Shown one piece after another: positions 1 through 8,900 of a DNA stretch of 43,594 bases. Origin of the DNA: Thermoflexales bacterium (GTDB lineage Bacteria > Chloroflexota > Anaerolineae > Fen-1058); the NCBI GenBank assembly GCA_016931085.1, contig JAFGFO010000126.1:1-43594 (forward strand), read 5' to 3'. Both the position numbers and the translations under genes were made by a program. The notes beneath the pieces are model-generated. The model was not told the origin of the DNA and did not search any database. It saw nothing but the letters and a program-made list of their open reading frames with translations. The first letter of the stretch is position 1. Each line of letters begins with the position of its first letter.

Positions 1-1644
1 GCTGCTGATGAGGCTAAAGCGCAATTCGCCGCCCGCCGCAGTAAAGGCGCGCCGGTACGTCAGCTCGAACCAGTTGAAAAACAACACGTCGGCGACGGGC
101 ACGGTATCCGTCAACACAATCATGGCCAGGCTGTTCGCCCCGCTGAGCAGGTGGGCCGCGTCGAGCGACTGGCTCACCGTCCGCTCTGGCCCCTCGGTTC
201 CACCGTTCCAGATCGTGTCCGCCACGAGCGCGCCGTTCAGGGCAAAACGCACGTGGTGCGTGCGAAAACCCCAATAATCGCCATCACGCCCAACGGCGTT
301 GGCGCGGACGGTGATCGAGTAGGCTCCGGGCACCGGGAACGGCACGCTCGTCGTATAGACCCTGGTTACAATATGATCCGTGTTGATATAATCCCAGAAC
401 CAAGTGTCGCTCGACTGAGGTGCATCGGTCCAGCGCGGCCACCAGACCCGAGCCGCCTCGGCGCGCAGGGTGTCGGTGAAGCAGCTCAGGGCTGGCGGGC
501 TGCCGGGCAGGTCAGCCGGCCGGCTCTGGATGCGCGCGCCCCCCGCCTCGCTCACGCTCAGCCAATAGACGTTCGCGTCGGTGTATTTTTCGTCCTGCGG
601 ACTGGCGTGGAACTTGTAGCCCCAAAAGCGCAGCCCCTCGCCCGGCTCAAAGCTCTCGTCGCCGTCGCCCACATCCTCCACCGCTACCGGCTGCCCCTGC
701 CAACTGAGGGCCAGGCTCAAGGGTGGCGTGTGCGTCACGTCCAGCCCGGCTGCCCGCAGCGCCTCGTAGCTCACGGTATACAGCCCGTCGGCCTCGACCT
801 CGATCTTGTACAGCCTCTCGCCTGCCGGCAGTCCTGGCTGGGGCGTCTCGGCCGTGGCGGCCTGCGGCAGCCGCCAGGCGCGCGCCGTGGCATAATTGGC
901 CAACTGGCTGGCCAGCAGCGGCTCGAAGAGGGGGTCAGGGACTAGGGATTGGGGACTAGGGACTAGGGATTGGGGATTGTCAAAAACCACTTTCACCCTC
1001 AGGCGTGGCGCGTACTTCAGGTGACTGCCGGCCCCAATGATACGATAGGGGCGCAGCTCGAGGCGCACGACCCGCTGGCCGCGCCAGGTCGCCTCGTCGC
1101 TCACGCGCGCCCAGTCCCCTACCTCGTCCTCGCCCAACGCCCGAAGCTGGCGCAGTAGCTGGCCCGTTTCGGGCTGGCTCCACTCTTCAACTTGCACCAG
1201 CCGGCCGGGTAAGGGCAGATCAAGCTCCGGCTGCGCCTCGAGCTCGATCGCGATGGCCGCCCCCGGTGGCACTCCCAGCAGCAGGCTGGTAGCCGGCAGG
1301 CCGTCGTGGCCGGCCGCCAGGCCAGCGCTCTTTAGCTGCCAGCCCGAGCCGCCCAACGCTTGAGCTTCCCGCAGGCTGCGGGGGAGTACAGGCTCAAAGG
1401 TGGGCAGCGGCGCAAGCAACTCGACCAGCACGCCTTCCGGCCCTTCCTGCACGACGCGCACGCTCGCAGCAGACGGTTTCTGTGGGGCTTGCGAACCTGA
1501 AACCTGCCTGCCCTGATGGGTAGGCCAGGGGAACCTGAAACTATCTTCTTGAGCCTTGGCCTGGCGTCCCCCGGTTGTCACGAGCAGCGCCACACACAGC
1601 GCGCCAAGGCAGGCTGCCCCACAAGCGCGCAGTATCCGCACCAT
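1..1644 (-). CDS. Secreted C25 (gingipain)-like peptidase, N-terminal part, runs off window
   Basis: The minus strand is open for 548 codons from the ATG at 1644 to the window edge, so the C-terminus (and any catalytic His/Cys) lies outside. The N-terminus has an Arg-containing start, a hydrophobic core (LGALCVALLVTT) and an AKA-Q cleavage-like site, so the protein is probably exported. Near residue 525 the motif DVLFFNWFELTYRR matches the conserved NWFE-Y-R segment that lies just before the catalytic domain in C25/PorU-type proteins. The preceding part is beta-rich with an LYKIEVEADGLYTVSYEAL segment, also typical of that family's pro-region. An in-frame ATG at 1689 is possible, but it overlaps a -10 box, so 1644 is preferred. 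Residues 222-238 come from a simple repeat (QSLVPSPQSLVP). The family call rests on visible motifs; the catalytic domain is not seen. Confidence 0.68.
   Translation of the reverse strand, partial: MVRILRACGAACLGALCVALLVTTGGRQAKAQEDSFRFPWPTHQGRQVSGSQAPQKPSAASVRVVQEGPEGVLVELLAPLPTFEPVLPRSLREAQALGGSGWQLKSAGLAAGHDGLPATSLLLGVPPGAAIAIELEAQPELDLPLPGRLVQVEEWSQPETGQLLRQLRALGEDEVGDWARVSDEATWRGQRVVRLELRPYRIIGAGSHLKYAPRLRVKVVFDNPQSLVPSPQSLVPDPLFEPLLASQLANYATARAWRLPQAATAETPQPGLPAGERLYKIEVEADGLYTVSYEALRAAGLDVTHTPPLSLALSWQGQPVAVEDVGDGDESFEPGEGLRFWGYKFHASPQDEKYTDANVYWLSVSEAGGARIQSRPADLPGSPPALSCFTDTLRAEAARVWWPRWTDAPQSSDTWFWDYINTDHIVTRVYTTSVPFPVPGAYSITVRANAVGRDGDYWGFRTHHVRFALNGALVADTIWNGGTEGPERTVSQSLDAAHLLSGANSLAMIVLTDTVPVADVLFFNWFELTYRRAFTAAGGELRFSLISS
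930..981. repeat. GGGACTAGGGATT tandem repeat in frame in the C25-like gene
   Basis: Three to four degenerate units of GGGACTAGGGATT encode NPQSLVPSPQSLVPDP. The same words form an intergenic repeat at 42949-42972. Confidence 0.75.
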
Positions 1645-1687
1645 CCACGTACAGTTGATTGCATTATCTGTTCTTTTCACGTGAGGC

Positions 1688-1716
1688 ATATTACCACGAA
1701 TGGCCAATTACTGCAA
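1688..1716 (-). promoter_or_regulatory. Sigma70-type promoter of the C25-like gene, near-copy of the abiE promoter
   Basis: Reading the minus strand, TTGCAG (1711-1716) and TAATAT (1688-1693) are separated by exactly 17 bases. The segment matches the abiEi promoter at 4418-4446 at 25 of 29 positions. An imperfect inverted repeat (TTACCA-N4-TGGCCA, plus strand 1691-1706) sits in the spacer, where the abiE copy has a perfect one. Transcription would begin about 1680, giving a leader of roughly 36 bases to the ATG at 1644. Confidence 0.6.
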
Positions 1717-1807
1717 AAGGGGTCGGCTGGCCCTACTTGCCTATTTGTTTGTTCACTGGTGCGGCACTTGGCAATCGAGCGTCATGCAAGTGGGCGGCCA
1801 ACGCCGC

Positions 1808-2923
1808 TCATTCGAAACCTTTCTCCAGGCACTCGCGGCACTTGCACGTCTTGGTCACGCCGTCCAGGTACCACCAATCGGTGGTCTTTTGGCCGCACAG
1901 TATACATGTGGCCTCTTCCGGCTGGAAGGAGGGAGAATAAGAGGCATCCCTCTGAAGCTCGGCAACGATCTTGGGCAGGCGGGGCGGGCTTGGGCGGGCA
2001 GGCGGACCGGCCATACTGGCCGGTGGTATCGCCGGCTCGCCTGGCTGTTCTTTTCTGGGCTGACTTTCTTCTTGCGCCCCTTGTGCAACCTGGCGCGGAC
2101 CTTGCACAGGCGGGGGGTGGGCGCCTCTCAGTCGACTTTTTTGCTTGTACCTTTGCAGCCGGGCGTATTCTCCCGGGTGCACGAACTCGCCCGTCTTGCC
2201 CAGCACCTGCACGTCGGCCAACTTGTCCTTCTCGCGATGGCCCTGGTAGAGCTGGGGCTCGTGGAACAGGCGCAGCGCGCGGAAGGTGGTCAGCATTTGC
2301 TCGTCAGCGTCGAGGTAATGCAGCGTCCCCTTTATGCCGAACTGATGACGAACTGGCGCGCCGGTTCTTGCCGGCGCATCGTACTCCGAGGGTTGGATAA
2401 ATTCTCGCTCGGTGGTCGTCAGGTGGACGCCGCCTGTGACCAGCTCATCTTCTCGGAGCATGGCGGCGACAAAGACCCAATTCACCCGGCCGCCGAGCTG
2501 GCTGAAGGCCTTTTTCAGACCGGCGCGCTTGTCCGGCGCCAGCCTGGCGTCGAGAATCCAATAGGCCAGGCTGCCTCCTTCTCGCTCGACCCAGCAATCG
2601 ATCGGGCGAGGCAGGCGCTCGTCGTCACTTTTCTTTTCCAGGCTGACGCCGCTTTCGAACTTACCAACCAGCCACTCGTACAGCGTCGCCCGGGCGTCCA
2701 AGAGGGCCTGCGACACCTGGCCGTAGGCGCAGGCGCCCAAGTGCTTGTGGGCAAAGTGGGGGCGCTTGAAGCCGCCGGCCCGGGTATGGACGGGCTGCAG
2801 GCAGCCGGGACAGACCAGGACGTCCTGCCGGCCAAGCGTTCGCAACTCGGCGATGCGCCCTCGCCAGTGGGCGTCCAGGATGACGATATCTGTGTTAGTC
2901 CGGCTATCCAGCGCTTTGAACAT
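1808..2923 (-). CDS. CoiA-like protein with C-terminal zinc ribbon
   Basis: 371 residues. The N-terminal part carries the CoiA-family zinc-finger pattern: C38-P-G-C41, then KRPHFAH around residues 53-59 and C65, followed by a helix (ALLDARATLYEWL) and a basic/acidic segment where CoiA proteins have a nuclease-like fold. CoiA is known as a competence-associated factor in Firmicutes, and distant relatives are scattered in accessory regions. The middle is a Pro/Arg-rich linker. The C-terminus adds a second zinc ribbon, C-ILCG... to CKCRECL, which is not typical of CoiA. The gene follows the AbiEii gene by 55 bases in the same direction, with a hairpin between, and is probably the third gene of the abiE transcript. 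Nuclease activity is inference; I cannot place all catalytic residues. Confidence 0.6.
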   Translation of the reverse strand: MFKALDSRTNTDIVILDAHWRGRIAELRTLGRQDVLVCPGCLQPVHTRAGGFKRPHFAHKHLGACAYGQVSQALLDARATLYEWLVGKFESGVSLEKKSDDERLPRPIDCWVEREGGSLAYWILDARLAPDKRAGLKKAFSQLGGRVNWVFVAAMLREDELVTGGVHLTTTEREFIQPSEYDAPARTGAPVRHQFGIKGTLHYLDADEQMLTTFRALRLFHEPQLYQGHREKDKLADVQVLGKTGEFVHPGEYARLQRYKQKSRLRGAHPPPVQGPRQVAQGAQEESQPRKEQPGEPAIPPASMAGPPARPSPPRLPKIVAELQRDASYSPSFQPEEATCILCGQKTTDWWYLDGVTKTCKCRECLEKGFE

Positions 2924-2935
2924 CTTCCAGCTAAG

Positions 2936-2980
2936 AGGGCGGCTTATCCACAGGACGCCTTTGGCCTGGAAAGCCGCCCT
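2936..2980 (-). other. Intercistronic hairpin between abiEii and the CoiA-like gene
   Basis: AGGGCGGCTT (2936-2945) and AAGCCGCCCT (2971-2980) are perfect complements enclosing a 25-base loop. The left arm, read on the minus strand, begins at the AbiEii stop codon. No U-tract follows, so it looks more like a processing or attenuation element that lowers downstream expression than a full terminator. Confidence 0.4.
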
Positions 2981-3779
2981 ACAACACGCGCAAGAGATTC
3001 TCGCGTGTCAAGAGATTGAGGCCCGCTCCCGGCTCGAGAAACGGCCGCACATCGGCCATCGCCTTGCTCCAGTCCCATTGGCGCAGGCGAGCGCGCACGA
3101 GCTCGCGCCAGTTGTCAGCCGTCAACTCAGCACCCGTCCAGCCCGTCTGCCGCAGCGCGTTGTTGAGCAGCACCAGGTTGGGCTGCGGCCAGCGCGGGTC
3201 ACTGAGATACCAGAGCAAGTCGTAGACATCGCGACCTTTGGGATAGGGTCGCTGCAAGACGGCATGGAGCTTGCCTGCCAAGAGCGACGCCGGATCGTGG
3301 TGTTGCAGGTGGAGCAGCACGTAACGGCGGACGACGCTTGTGGCGAGTTGCGCCCCGGCGGGCGGGTTTGTGTCCACTTCGAATTTCACCGAGAGCACCT
3401 CGTCTCGATGAGGCGAGAGGCCCAGCTCGTACAGCAGCCCGCCGAAACGAATGAACGCGCTGTGAACGACCTTCTGATCGCTCACTTTTAGTTCCACCGC
3501 GTAACCCTCGGCGCCCAACTCGGCTCGAATGGCATGCAGAAAAGCCCGGAAATCATACCGAGCTTTATTCCCCTCCAGAGCAAAGTCCAGGTCTTCCGAG
3601 TAGCGGGGGATAGCGTACAGAAAGCGCAGCAGCGTGCCACCGTGAAACGCGAGCGGGATCATGGCGCCGGCGCGTTGGAGCGCGCCGAGAAGCCTGGCTT
3701 GCAAGTATTCGCGCGCCACGTTGCGCCCCTGCGCGGGATTAGGCGCGGCGCGGACAAGGCTGGCAAGATACTCTTTCAT
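2979..3779 (-). CDS. abiEii: AbiEii-type nucleotidyltransferase toxin
   Basis: 266 residues. Motif I of the DNA-polymerase-beta-like nucleotidyltransferase fold is visible: FHGGTLLRFLY (46-56) followed by RYSEDLDF (59-66), with the two metal-binding acidic residues in S-E-D-L-D. Further conserved blocks are SVKFEVDTNPP and SLLAGKLHAVLQR followed by KGRDVYDL, both diagnostic of the AbiEii/MenT family (COG2253). Characterised relatives are toxins of type IV or related toxin-antitoxin systems; MenT toxins add nucleotides to tRNA 3' ends. The ATG overlaps the AbiEi stop by four bases, so translation is likely coupled. The substrate of this copy is unknown. Confidence 0.9.
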   Translation of the reverse strand: MKEYLASLVRAAPNPAQGRNVAREYLQARLLGALQRAGAMIPLAFHGGTLLRFLYAIPRYSEDLDFALEGNKARYDFRAFLHAIRAELGAEGYAVELKVSDQKVVHSAFIRFGGLLYELGLSPHRDEVLSVKFEVDTNPPAGAQLATSVVRRYVLLHLQHHDPASLLAGKLHAVLQRPYPKGRDVYDLLWYLSDPRWPQPNLVLLNNALRQTGWTGAELTADNWRELVRARLRQWDWSKAMADVRPFLEPGAGLNLLTRENLLRVL

Positions 3780-4411
3780 ACTGTCTCGTATTCCACCCTT
3801 TCTGAGCGCGCCAGGCCGGCGACGAAAGCGGCTGCCCGGCGCAGCTTGCCACTGCCTGTGCGCTCGGCCTGGCGGCGAAGCTCGTCGAGGTCGAGCTGCT
3901 CCAGGTTTTGCAAGCGCAGCTCGCGCAAATAGTTGGGCGAGTCGCCGCCGGGGTGCAGATGCACCAGGTCCAGCAGCGCCTTTTCGGGCGTGGCGACAAA
4001 GGCCTGCTGCGCATCGCCCAGGGCGAGCAAGCGATAACCAAAGAACAAATCGGCCTTGACGTGGCGAAAGTCAAAGCTGCCCAATGGCGTGTCCCAGTGA
4101 GCCGGCCGTGCCGTTGTGACGCTGGTGGTCACAGGTGTGTATTCCGGGATAAGGCCGTGAAAAGCCAACGCCGACTGGCAACTGACGTAAGAGCCGCCCA
4201 CCATGTGGTTGGCGACGAGGAAGGGATGTGGCTTGACCTTTTGGAAAGGGGGAGCGAGCGCGTACAGGCCGCGCCGCAACTGGTAGAGCTTACCGGCCCA
4301 GCGCGACAACTGCTTGCGCACGTCGCCAGGCTCTACGCCGCCGGCCAGCAGCAGGCCGGTTTCAAACACCGGCTCGTCAGCCACGATTTCGAGCAGTCGC
4401 GCAAATTCCAT
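3776..4411 (-). CDS. abiEi: AbiEi-type antitoxin / autorepressor
   Basis: 211 residues. The first ~55 form a winged helix (ARLLEIVADEPVFETGLLL... RRGLYAL), then come the conserved AbiEi blocks SYVSCQSALAFHGLIPE and ATPEKALLDLVHL. AbiEi proteins neutralise AbiEii and bind inverted repeats in their own promoter through the winged helix. Here a perfect inverted repeat lies in the promoter spacer immediately upstream. The ATG at 4411 is six bases from the -10 box, so the message is predicted to be leaderless and no Shine-Dalgarno is expected. The gene is followed by abiEii with an ATGA overlap. Confidence 0.9.
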   Translation of the reverse strand: MEFARLLEIVADEPVFETGLLLAGGVEPGDVRKQLSRWAGKLYQLRRGLYALAPPFQKVKPHPFLVANHMVGGSYVSCQSALAFHGLIPEYTPVTTSVTTARPAHWDTPLGSFDFRHVKADLFFGYRLLALGDAQQAFVATPEKALLDLVHLHPGGDSPNYLRELRLQNLEQLDLDELRRQAERTGSGKLRRAAAFVAGLARSERVEYETV

Positions 4412-4417
4412 GCGGAC

Positions 4418-4446
4418 ATGTTACCACAAATGGTAAATTACTGCAA
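4418..4446 (-). promoter_or_regulatory. abiE promoter with operator palindrome in the spacer
   Basis: On the minus strand TTGCAG (4441-4446), 17 bases, TAACAT (4418-4423). The plus-strand sequence TTACCA-CAAA-TGGTAA (4421-4436) is a perfect 6+6 inverted repeat placed between the two boxes, where AbiEi binding would block RNA polymerase. The predicted start coincides with the AbiEi ATG. Confidence 0.7.
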
Positions 4447-4456
4447 CAGAATGCGC

Positions 4457-5692
4457 TTACCATTCTATCAACCCCTTGTGATACAACTCGGAGACCAGGG
4501 CAAGCCCCTCTTGGCCGTAGAGCGTTTCGATCTCGCGCAGCGTCGTTTCGCCGTCGCACATGTCCAGCAGTGGCTTGGCCTGATGAGTGACCAGCGCCAG
4601 GTTAGCGCCCAGCAAGACGTAGCCGAAACGCTCTTCTCGCATCTCGTAACGCCCCACCGGCCGCAGTCCCTCGTATAGCTCGACAAGCTCCAGCGGCGGC
4701 AGTTCGTCCACTGCCAGGGGCGCTGACATCAAAGGGTCTTGGGCCAGCCCGCGCGCCAACGCCGTTGCCCGGCATCCCCCGTGACACTGCGAAAACGCGG
4801 CGCAATCGCTCTCACAAGCCGGTGGGACCATCTGGCGCCACCGCTGCATCGCCGGCGAGTTCCAGGCATCAAGCAGAGATATTTGTCGCAAATCGCCGCA
4901 GTCTAGATCCGAGTGATTGCACGGACGCACGTGTCCCCACGGGTCGATTGTGCAGTAGGCCACTCCGGCCAGGCAGCCGGTTGAGGAGGATGGGACAAAG
5001 CACTGCGGGATACAGTCCCCAAATTTGACGCGCCACGTCTTGGCGCGCTGGCCTTGTTTCCGCAGCAGGTCAACCTCGCGCACGGCCTGGCACAGCTCCT
5101 GTGAACTGGGTTCCAGGAATGGAAGCTCTCTGCCCAGGTAACGGCTAAATACGGCGTGGTCTGCGCCTAGTTCGTGGCTCAATGCGGCGATGTCTTTCAC
5201 CTGGCCATAGTTATCGCATGTGAGCACCGTGCTGGTGGCGACGGTCAGGCCGGCGGCTACAGCGCGAGCGATGTTTTCTTTGACAGTCTCAAAGGAGCCA
5301 GGCACGCCGCTGAAAGCTTCGTGCGCGGCCGCCTCAGCGCCGTGTAAAGAGACGAGCAGCCCGGAGCAGCGAGGCGCCTGCGCCAGCAAGCGGACGACTC
5401 GGTCGGGGTCTGGCCAAAGCGCGTTGGTAAAGACGGTAAAGTCGAAACCGGAAGCGACAACCTGGGCGATGATTTCCGCGAATTGGGGATGCAGCGTCGG
5501 CTCGCCGCCGGTCAGGCGCACGCGATGGGCATATGGCGCGATGGCCTGGAAGATGGCCTGCCAGGCGTTGGCAGGCAAAGCAGGGCGTTGCTCTCGATGG
5601 TAAAAGACATTACAGCAACCGGGGCAGCGCCCGTTACACTCGGCCGTCAGCTCGATGGAAAAGATGGCTGGCGACGAGAGCGTGTGGATCAT
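4457..5692 (-). CDS. Radical SAM/SPASM maturase with C-terminal PqqD-like (RRE) domain
   Basis: 411 residues. The radical SAM cluster motif is C19-NGR-C23-PG-C26, followed by LTGGEPTLHP (GGEP at 62-65), which contacts S-adenosylmethionine. A Cys-rich SPASM region with two auxiliary-cluster patterns follows (GCLAG-VAYCTIDPWGHVRPC, then CESDCAAFSQCHGGC). From about residue 350 the sequence is a PqqD-like fold (FGYVLLGANLALV... GETTLREI), the peptide-recognition element used by many RiPP maturases. This architecture fits a peptide-modifying enzyme that recognises a leader through its own RRE. The gene lies 70 bases downstream of a 63-codon ORF that is the obvious candidate substrate. The chemistry (thioether, C-C or other) cannot be told from sequence. 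Confidence 0.85.
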   Translation of the reverse strand: MIHTLSSPAIFSIELTAECNGRCPGCCNVFYHREQRPALPANAWQAIFQAIAPYAHRVRLTGGEPTLHPQFAEIIAQVVASGFDFTVFTNALWPDPDRVVRLLAQAPRCSGLLVSLHGAEAAAHEAFSGVPGSFETVKENIARAVAAGLTVATSTVLTCDNYGQVKDIAALSHELGADHAVFSRYLGRELPFLEPSSQELCQAVREVDLLRKQGQRAKTWRVKFGDCIPQCFVPSSSTGCLAGVAYCTIDPWGHVRPCNHSDLDCGDLRQISLLDAWNSPAMQRWRQMVPPACESDCAAFSQCHGGCRATALARGLAQDPLMSAPLAVDELPPLELVELYEGLRPVGRYEMREERFGYVLLGANLALVTHQAKPLLDMCDGETTLREIETLYGQEGLALVSELYHKGLIEW

Positions 5693-5762
5693 ATCAATCG
5701 GCTATATGCAATTGTAATACCTTGAAAATCCTGAGTATGAGATGCGACCACTGGTGCAATGC

Positions 5763-5954
5763 TCAAGCACAATCGCACTGAGAGCCTAGCAAGACCTGTT
5801 GAGCACACAGGGCACGCTCTGGCAAGTCATGGGCAAGCGCGACGAGTTTTACGCGCGAGCTTGACGGCAGTTCCGGGCCCTGAAAGAATTCAACTTGAAA
5901 AACAGCAGCATCCGTAGGCGTGCTTTCCAATTGGGGGGATTCACCGTGCAGCAT
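5763..5954 (-). CDS. 63-residue peptide, candidate RiPP precursor
   Basis: A small ORF begins 11 bases after the stop of the STAND NTPase gene and ends 70 bases before the rSAM/RRE gene, all co-directional. A good Shine-Dalgarno (AGAGGA) lies about 8 bases before the ATG. The peptide begins MLHGESPQLESTPTDAAV, has a middle VEFFQGPELPSSSRVKLVAL stretch that could serve as leader, and ends LLGSQCDCA, giving Cys at 50, 59 and 61. Its size, position next to a maturase with a recognition domain, and a Cys-bearing C-terminus fit a RiPP precursor. I recognise no family, and it could instead be an unrelated small protein or a chance ORF. Confidence 0.5.
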   Translation of the reverse strand: MLHGESPQLESTPTDAAVFQVEFFQGPELPSSSRVKLVALAHDLPERALCAQQVLLGSQCDCA

Positions 5955-5965
5955 GTTCTTGTCCT

Positions 5966-8900
5966 CTATCCTTCTATACTGGCCACATCTTGAATGCGCT
6001 CCGGCAAGCTGGTGTAAGCTGACAATCCATAGTCTTTTTGAATAGCCAACACGTATTCCAAAAAGGCTCCCATTTCCGGGTATTTCAGCGACCAGAGCCG
6101 TTCGGTTGCTTGTCTCAAAGCCGTACCGAGTTCGCTTGCTTCTTTAGAAAACTGTTCAGAATAGGCACATGCCAGGGTGAAATGAGATGCAGTCTCTTTC
6201 AAAAGCCGCTGCCGTTCGTCGTCAGCTTGCGCCTCTAGAACTTGATCAAACGCCAGCCGCCCTCTCAGCCGCTCAACTTTGCCCAGCACCAGCCGGTACT
6301 CGGGATGCCTCGTGTCAGGTATTGAGGAGCTACCCCCTTCGCTCAACGGTCTGAGTTCGACTTCGGGGGCTTGTTTCAGCGCGATCGCTTCCGCTTCAGA
6401 TAGCCTGGCCTGGGCTAACTCAAATTGCTCCTGTTTATCCCCTGGGCTTGTTCGCGTGTGAACGGCCACGTCACGGTAAACGCGCGCCCAGCGTTCCAGG
6501 GCGATGGCTTGTTCGAGCTTTCGACCGGCGCTTTCGTAGCCTTGAATGGCCTTTTGAAAGTATTGGTCGGCCTGTGTCAAATGTTTGGCAATCTCATCGG
6601 GATCCGTGCCTACTTCCACCAGGAAAATCCCCCCCCACATCGAGTCCAGTATGCCGAGCCACTCGTAGGTTTCAGCCAGCCGGGCCGGTTCGACCAGTTG
6701 CCCACTCGCGTCGGGCGTAGAGAAAACTTCCAGGGCCTTGGCATAACATCTCCGCGCTGCTTCAAAGGCATCCCTATCTAGTTCCACTTCTCCAATGCGA
6801 CCCTTATTTTTACCCAAGGTGAGGTTGGCCAAGCCGATCCCGCGTTCATCGCCCAGTTCTTCAAAGAGGCTCAAGGCTTCCTGGCAATGGGGTACGCCGC
6901 GATGGGGTCGGTCGTGCAGGAATTCTAACACTCCGAGCGTGTTGTGGCTGAGAGCTACAAAGTAAATCAGCCCCAGCTTTTCGCGGATCGCCAGCCCGCG
7001 CCGCACCATGTTTTCGGCCACGGCGAACTTGCCCAGGCGCACGTAGATAAAGCCCAAATCGTTCCAAGCGTGTGAGAGTGTCTCGGGCAACTGTCCATGG
7101 CTGGCATGGGTGATGCAGTCCCGGTGCGCGTCAGCGGCTTCCGTCAAATGTCCCAGCCGGGAAAGTGGATAGGCTTGAGCGGAATAGGCGCGGGCGAGCG
7201 AACTGTTCAGGGCTATTTTTTCCAGTTCAGACAAAGGCAGATTTTCTTTCTCTTGCAGGAGCGCCACCGCTTCTTGGGTCAGCTCCACCGCGCGCTCAAA
7301 TGGCGACTTGTCTCCCACCCACTTTTGCACCGAGGTGTAGAGATCAGGCGAGGCCTTTTGCGAAACATCGGCCAGGGGAGGCAGATAGCTGATGTTGATG
7401 CTCTGGTAAATCTTGACATCGGCCTGGAAGGTGTTTTTCTCCAGCTCAGGCCGCGAGAGAATCTGTGGGTCATCCAGCTTTTCGAGCAGATCGAGCGCGC
7501 CCTTTCGGTTTTGGTCAACGACGGTTAATACCCGCACCTGCTCCATGTCGGTCACGTATTCAGGCAGTTGCAGCCTCAATTTACTCAATGCAGATTCACG
7601 TTCTCTCTTTTTGAGAGCATAACCCACCATATTAAAGGCCCAGATGTCATCCGGCGTCGCCTCGTTACACCGGAGCAAGCCTTCCTGCGGATCCGCCAGG
7701 ATATCATAATAGGCATAATGAGCCGCCAGCACATTGTGTTCTCTTCTCAACGCGATCTCTTCACGTCTTGCGGCTGCCTTTGCTTGCGAGTCTCCACGCC
7801 TGGCGGCTTTGCCGCGCTCGTCGATCTTGCGCTCAATGCTCCGATCGTACTCCTCCAAGCGCCGCTTGTAATACTCAGCCATCTGGGCCGAAAGTTCTCG
7901 GCGTTGCGAGCCATCCGGGTCCAGGTTCTCCCACACGTACTCGGCTACCATGTCGCGCATCCTGTCGTGAAGTTGGTAGGTATCCGTGCGGGCATCGTAT
8001 TTCATAAAGCTCCACCATTTCATCTCTTCCAGCAAATCTTGAGCTTTATCTTTCGAGATATTGTCCAGGTAAGCCAGGATATCGGCGTCAAAGCGCTTGT
8101 ACGCATGGGACATGAGCAAAATAACCCGATCGGTGGGCTTGAGCTGGTTGAACTTGGCTACCAACTCTGCCTCAAAGGTATGGCGCACTTTGCCCAAGGC
8201 ATCGGCGGGCATTTGCTGCAATTGGGCCAAGGTGTGCTTGCCCGTGATTTCAGTGAGATGCTCGGCCGAGACGCCCTCCCTGCGCCGCCAATCGAGGGCC
8301 AGGGTCAGCAGCAGTGGACGCCCCTCAGTGAGCAAGTGCAGTTTTTCACGTTCGTCCGGGGCAACGGCCTGATCGCCTTCCTCGGCGATCCTTTGGCACA
8401 GGTTCTCCACGGCAGCGGGGTCGAGCTGGGCCAGCTCGATCGGCGTGATCGTCCCATCGAAACGCTTTTGCAGCTCCGGCAGCCATTCCTTGTTACGCCG
8501 GCCGGCGATGATAAAGGTGACGCCCTTGGAGTGTTGTGTCTCCGCCTCAGCCTGGATCTCTGACATAAGCCCCAGCATCCAGTCGCCCAGGGCATCTTGA
8601 ACCACCTCAAAAGTATCGACCAATAATACAGCCCTTCGCGAGCGGGTCAGGCTGGCAAAGTCGTCGCGAAAAGCGTTGGTTGCCTTCTGCCTGCATTCTT
8701 CTATGACACGGCCAGGCATACCCGCCAGGCGAACAGTGTCGTAATCCTGGCGCGCCTGGCGGTAATTCTGAAAATCCTGAGGGAACTGCTCGACCAACGC
8801 GGCCAGAAAGCCGCCGCGCGTGTGCGTAGCGGTGCCGAAAAAATCCAGGATGTCGGTCACGTACAGGTCTGGGCGCTCTTGATACTCCCTAATGACCTGG

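Noticed and set aside
151..945. 264-codon plus-strand open frame at the left edge
   Set aside because: The minus-strand frame runs unbroken from 1644 to the edge with a signal peptide and the NWFE motif, so the plus frame is a shadow.
1..1644. C25-like protein as effector for the EAD-NTPase
   Set aside because: Its signal peptide predicts export, away from the cytoplasmic NTPases, and it has no EAD in the visible part.
1700..3019. 439-codon plus-strand open frame opposite the CoiA-like gene
   Set aside because: The minus-strand frame has ordered Cys/His zinc motifs and operon context; the plus frame has none.
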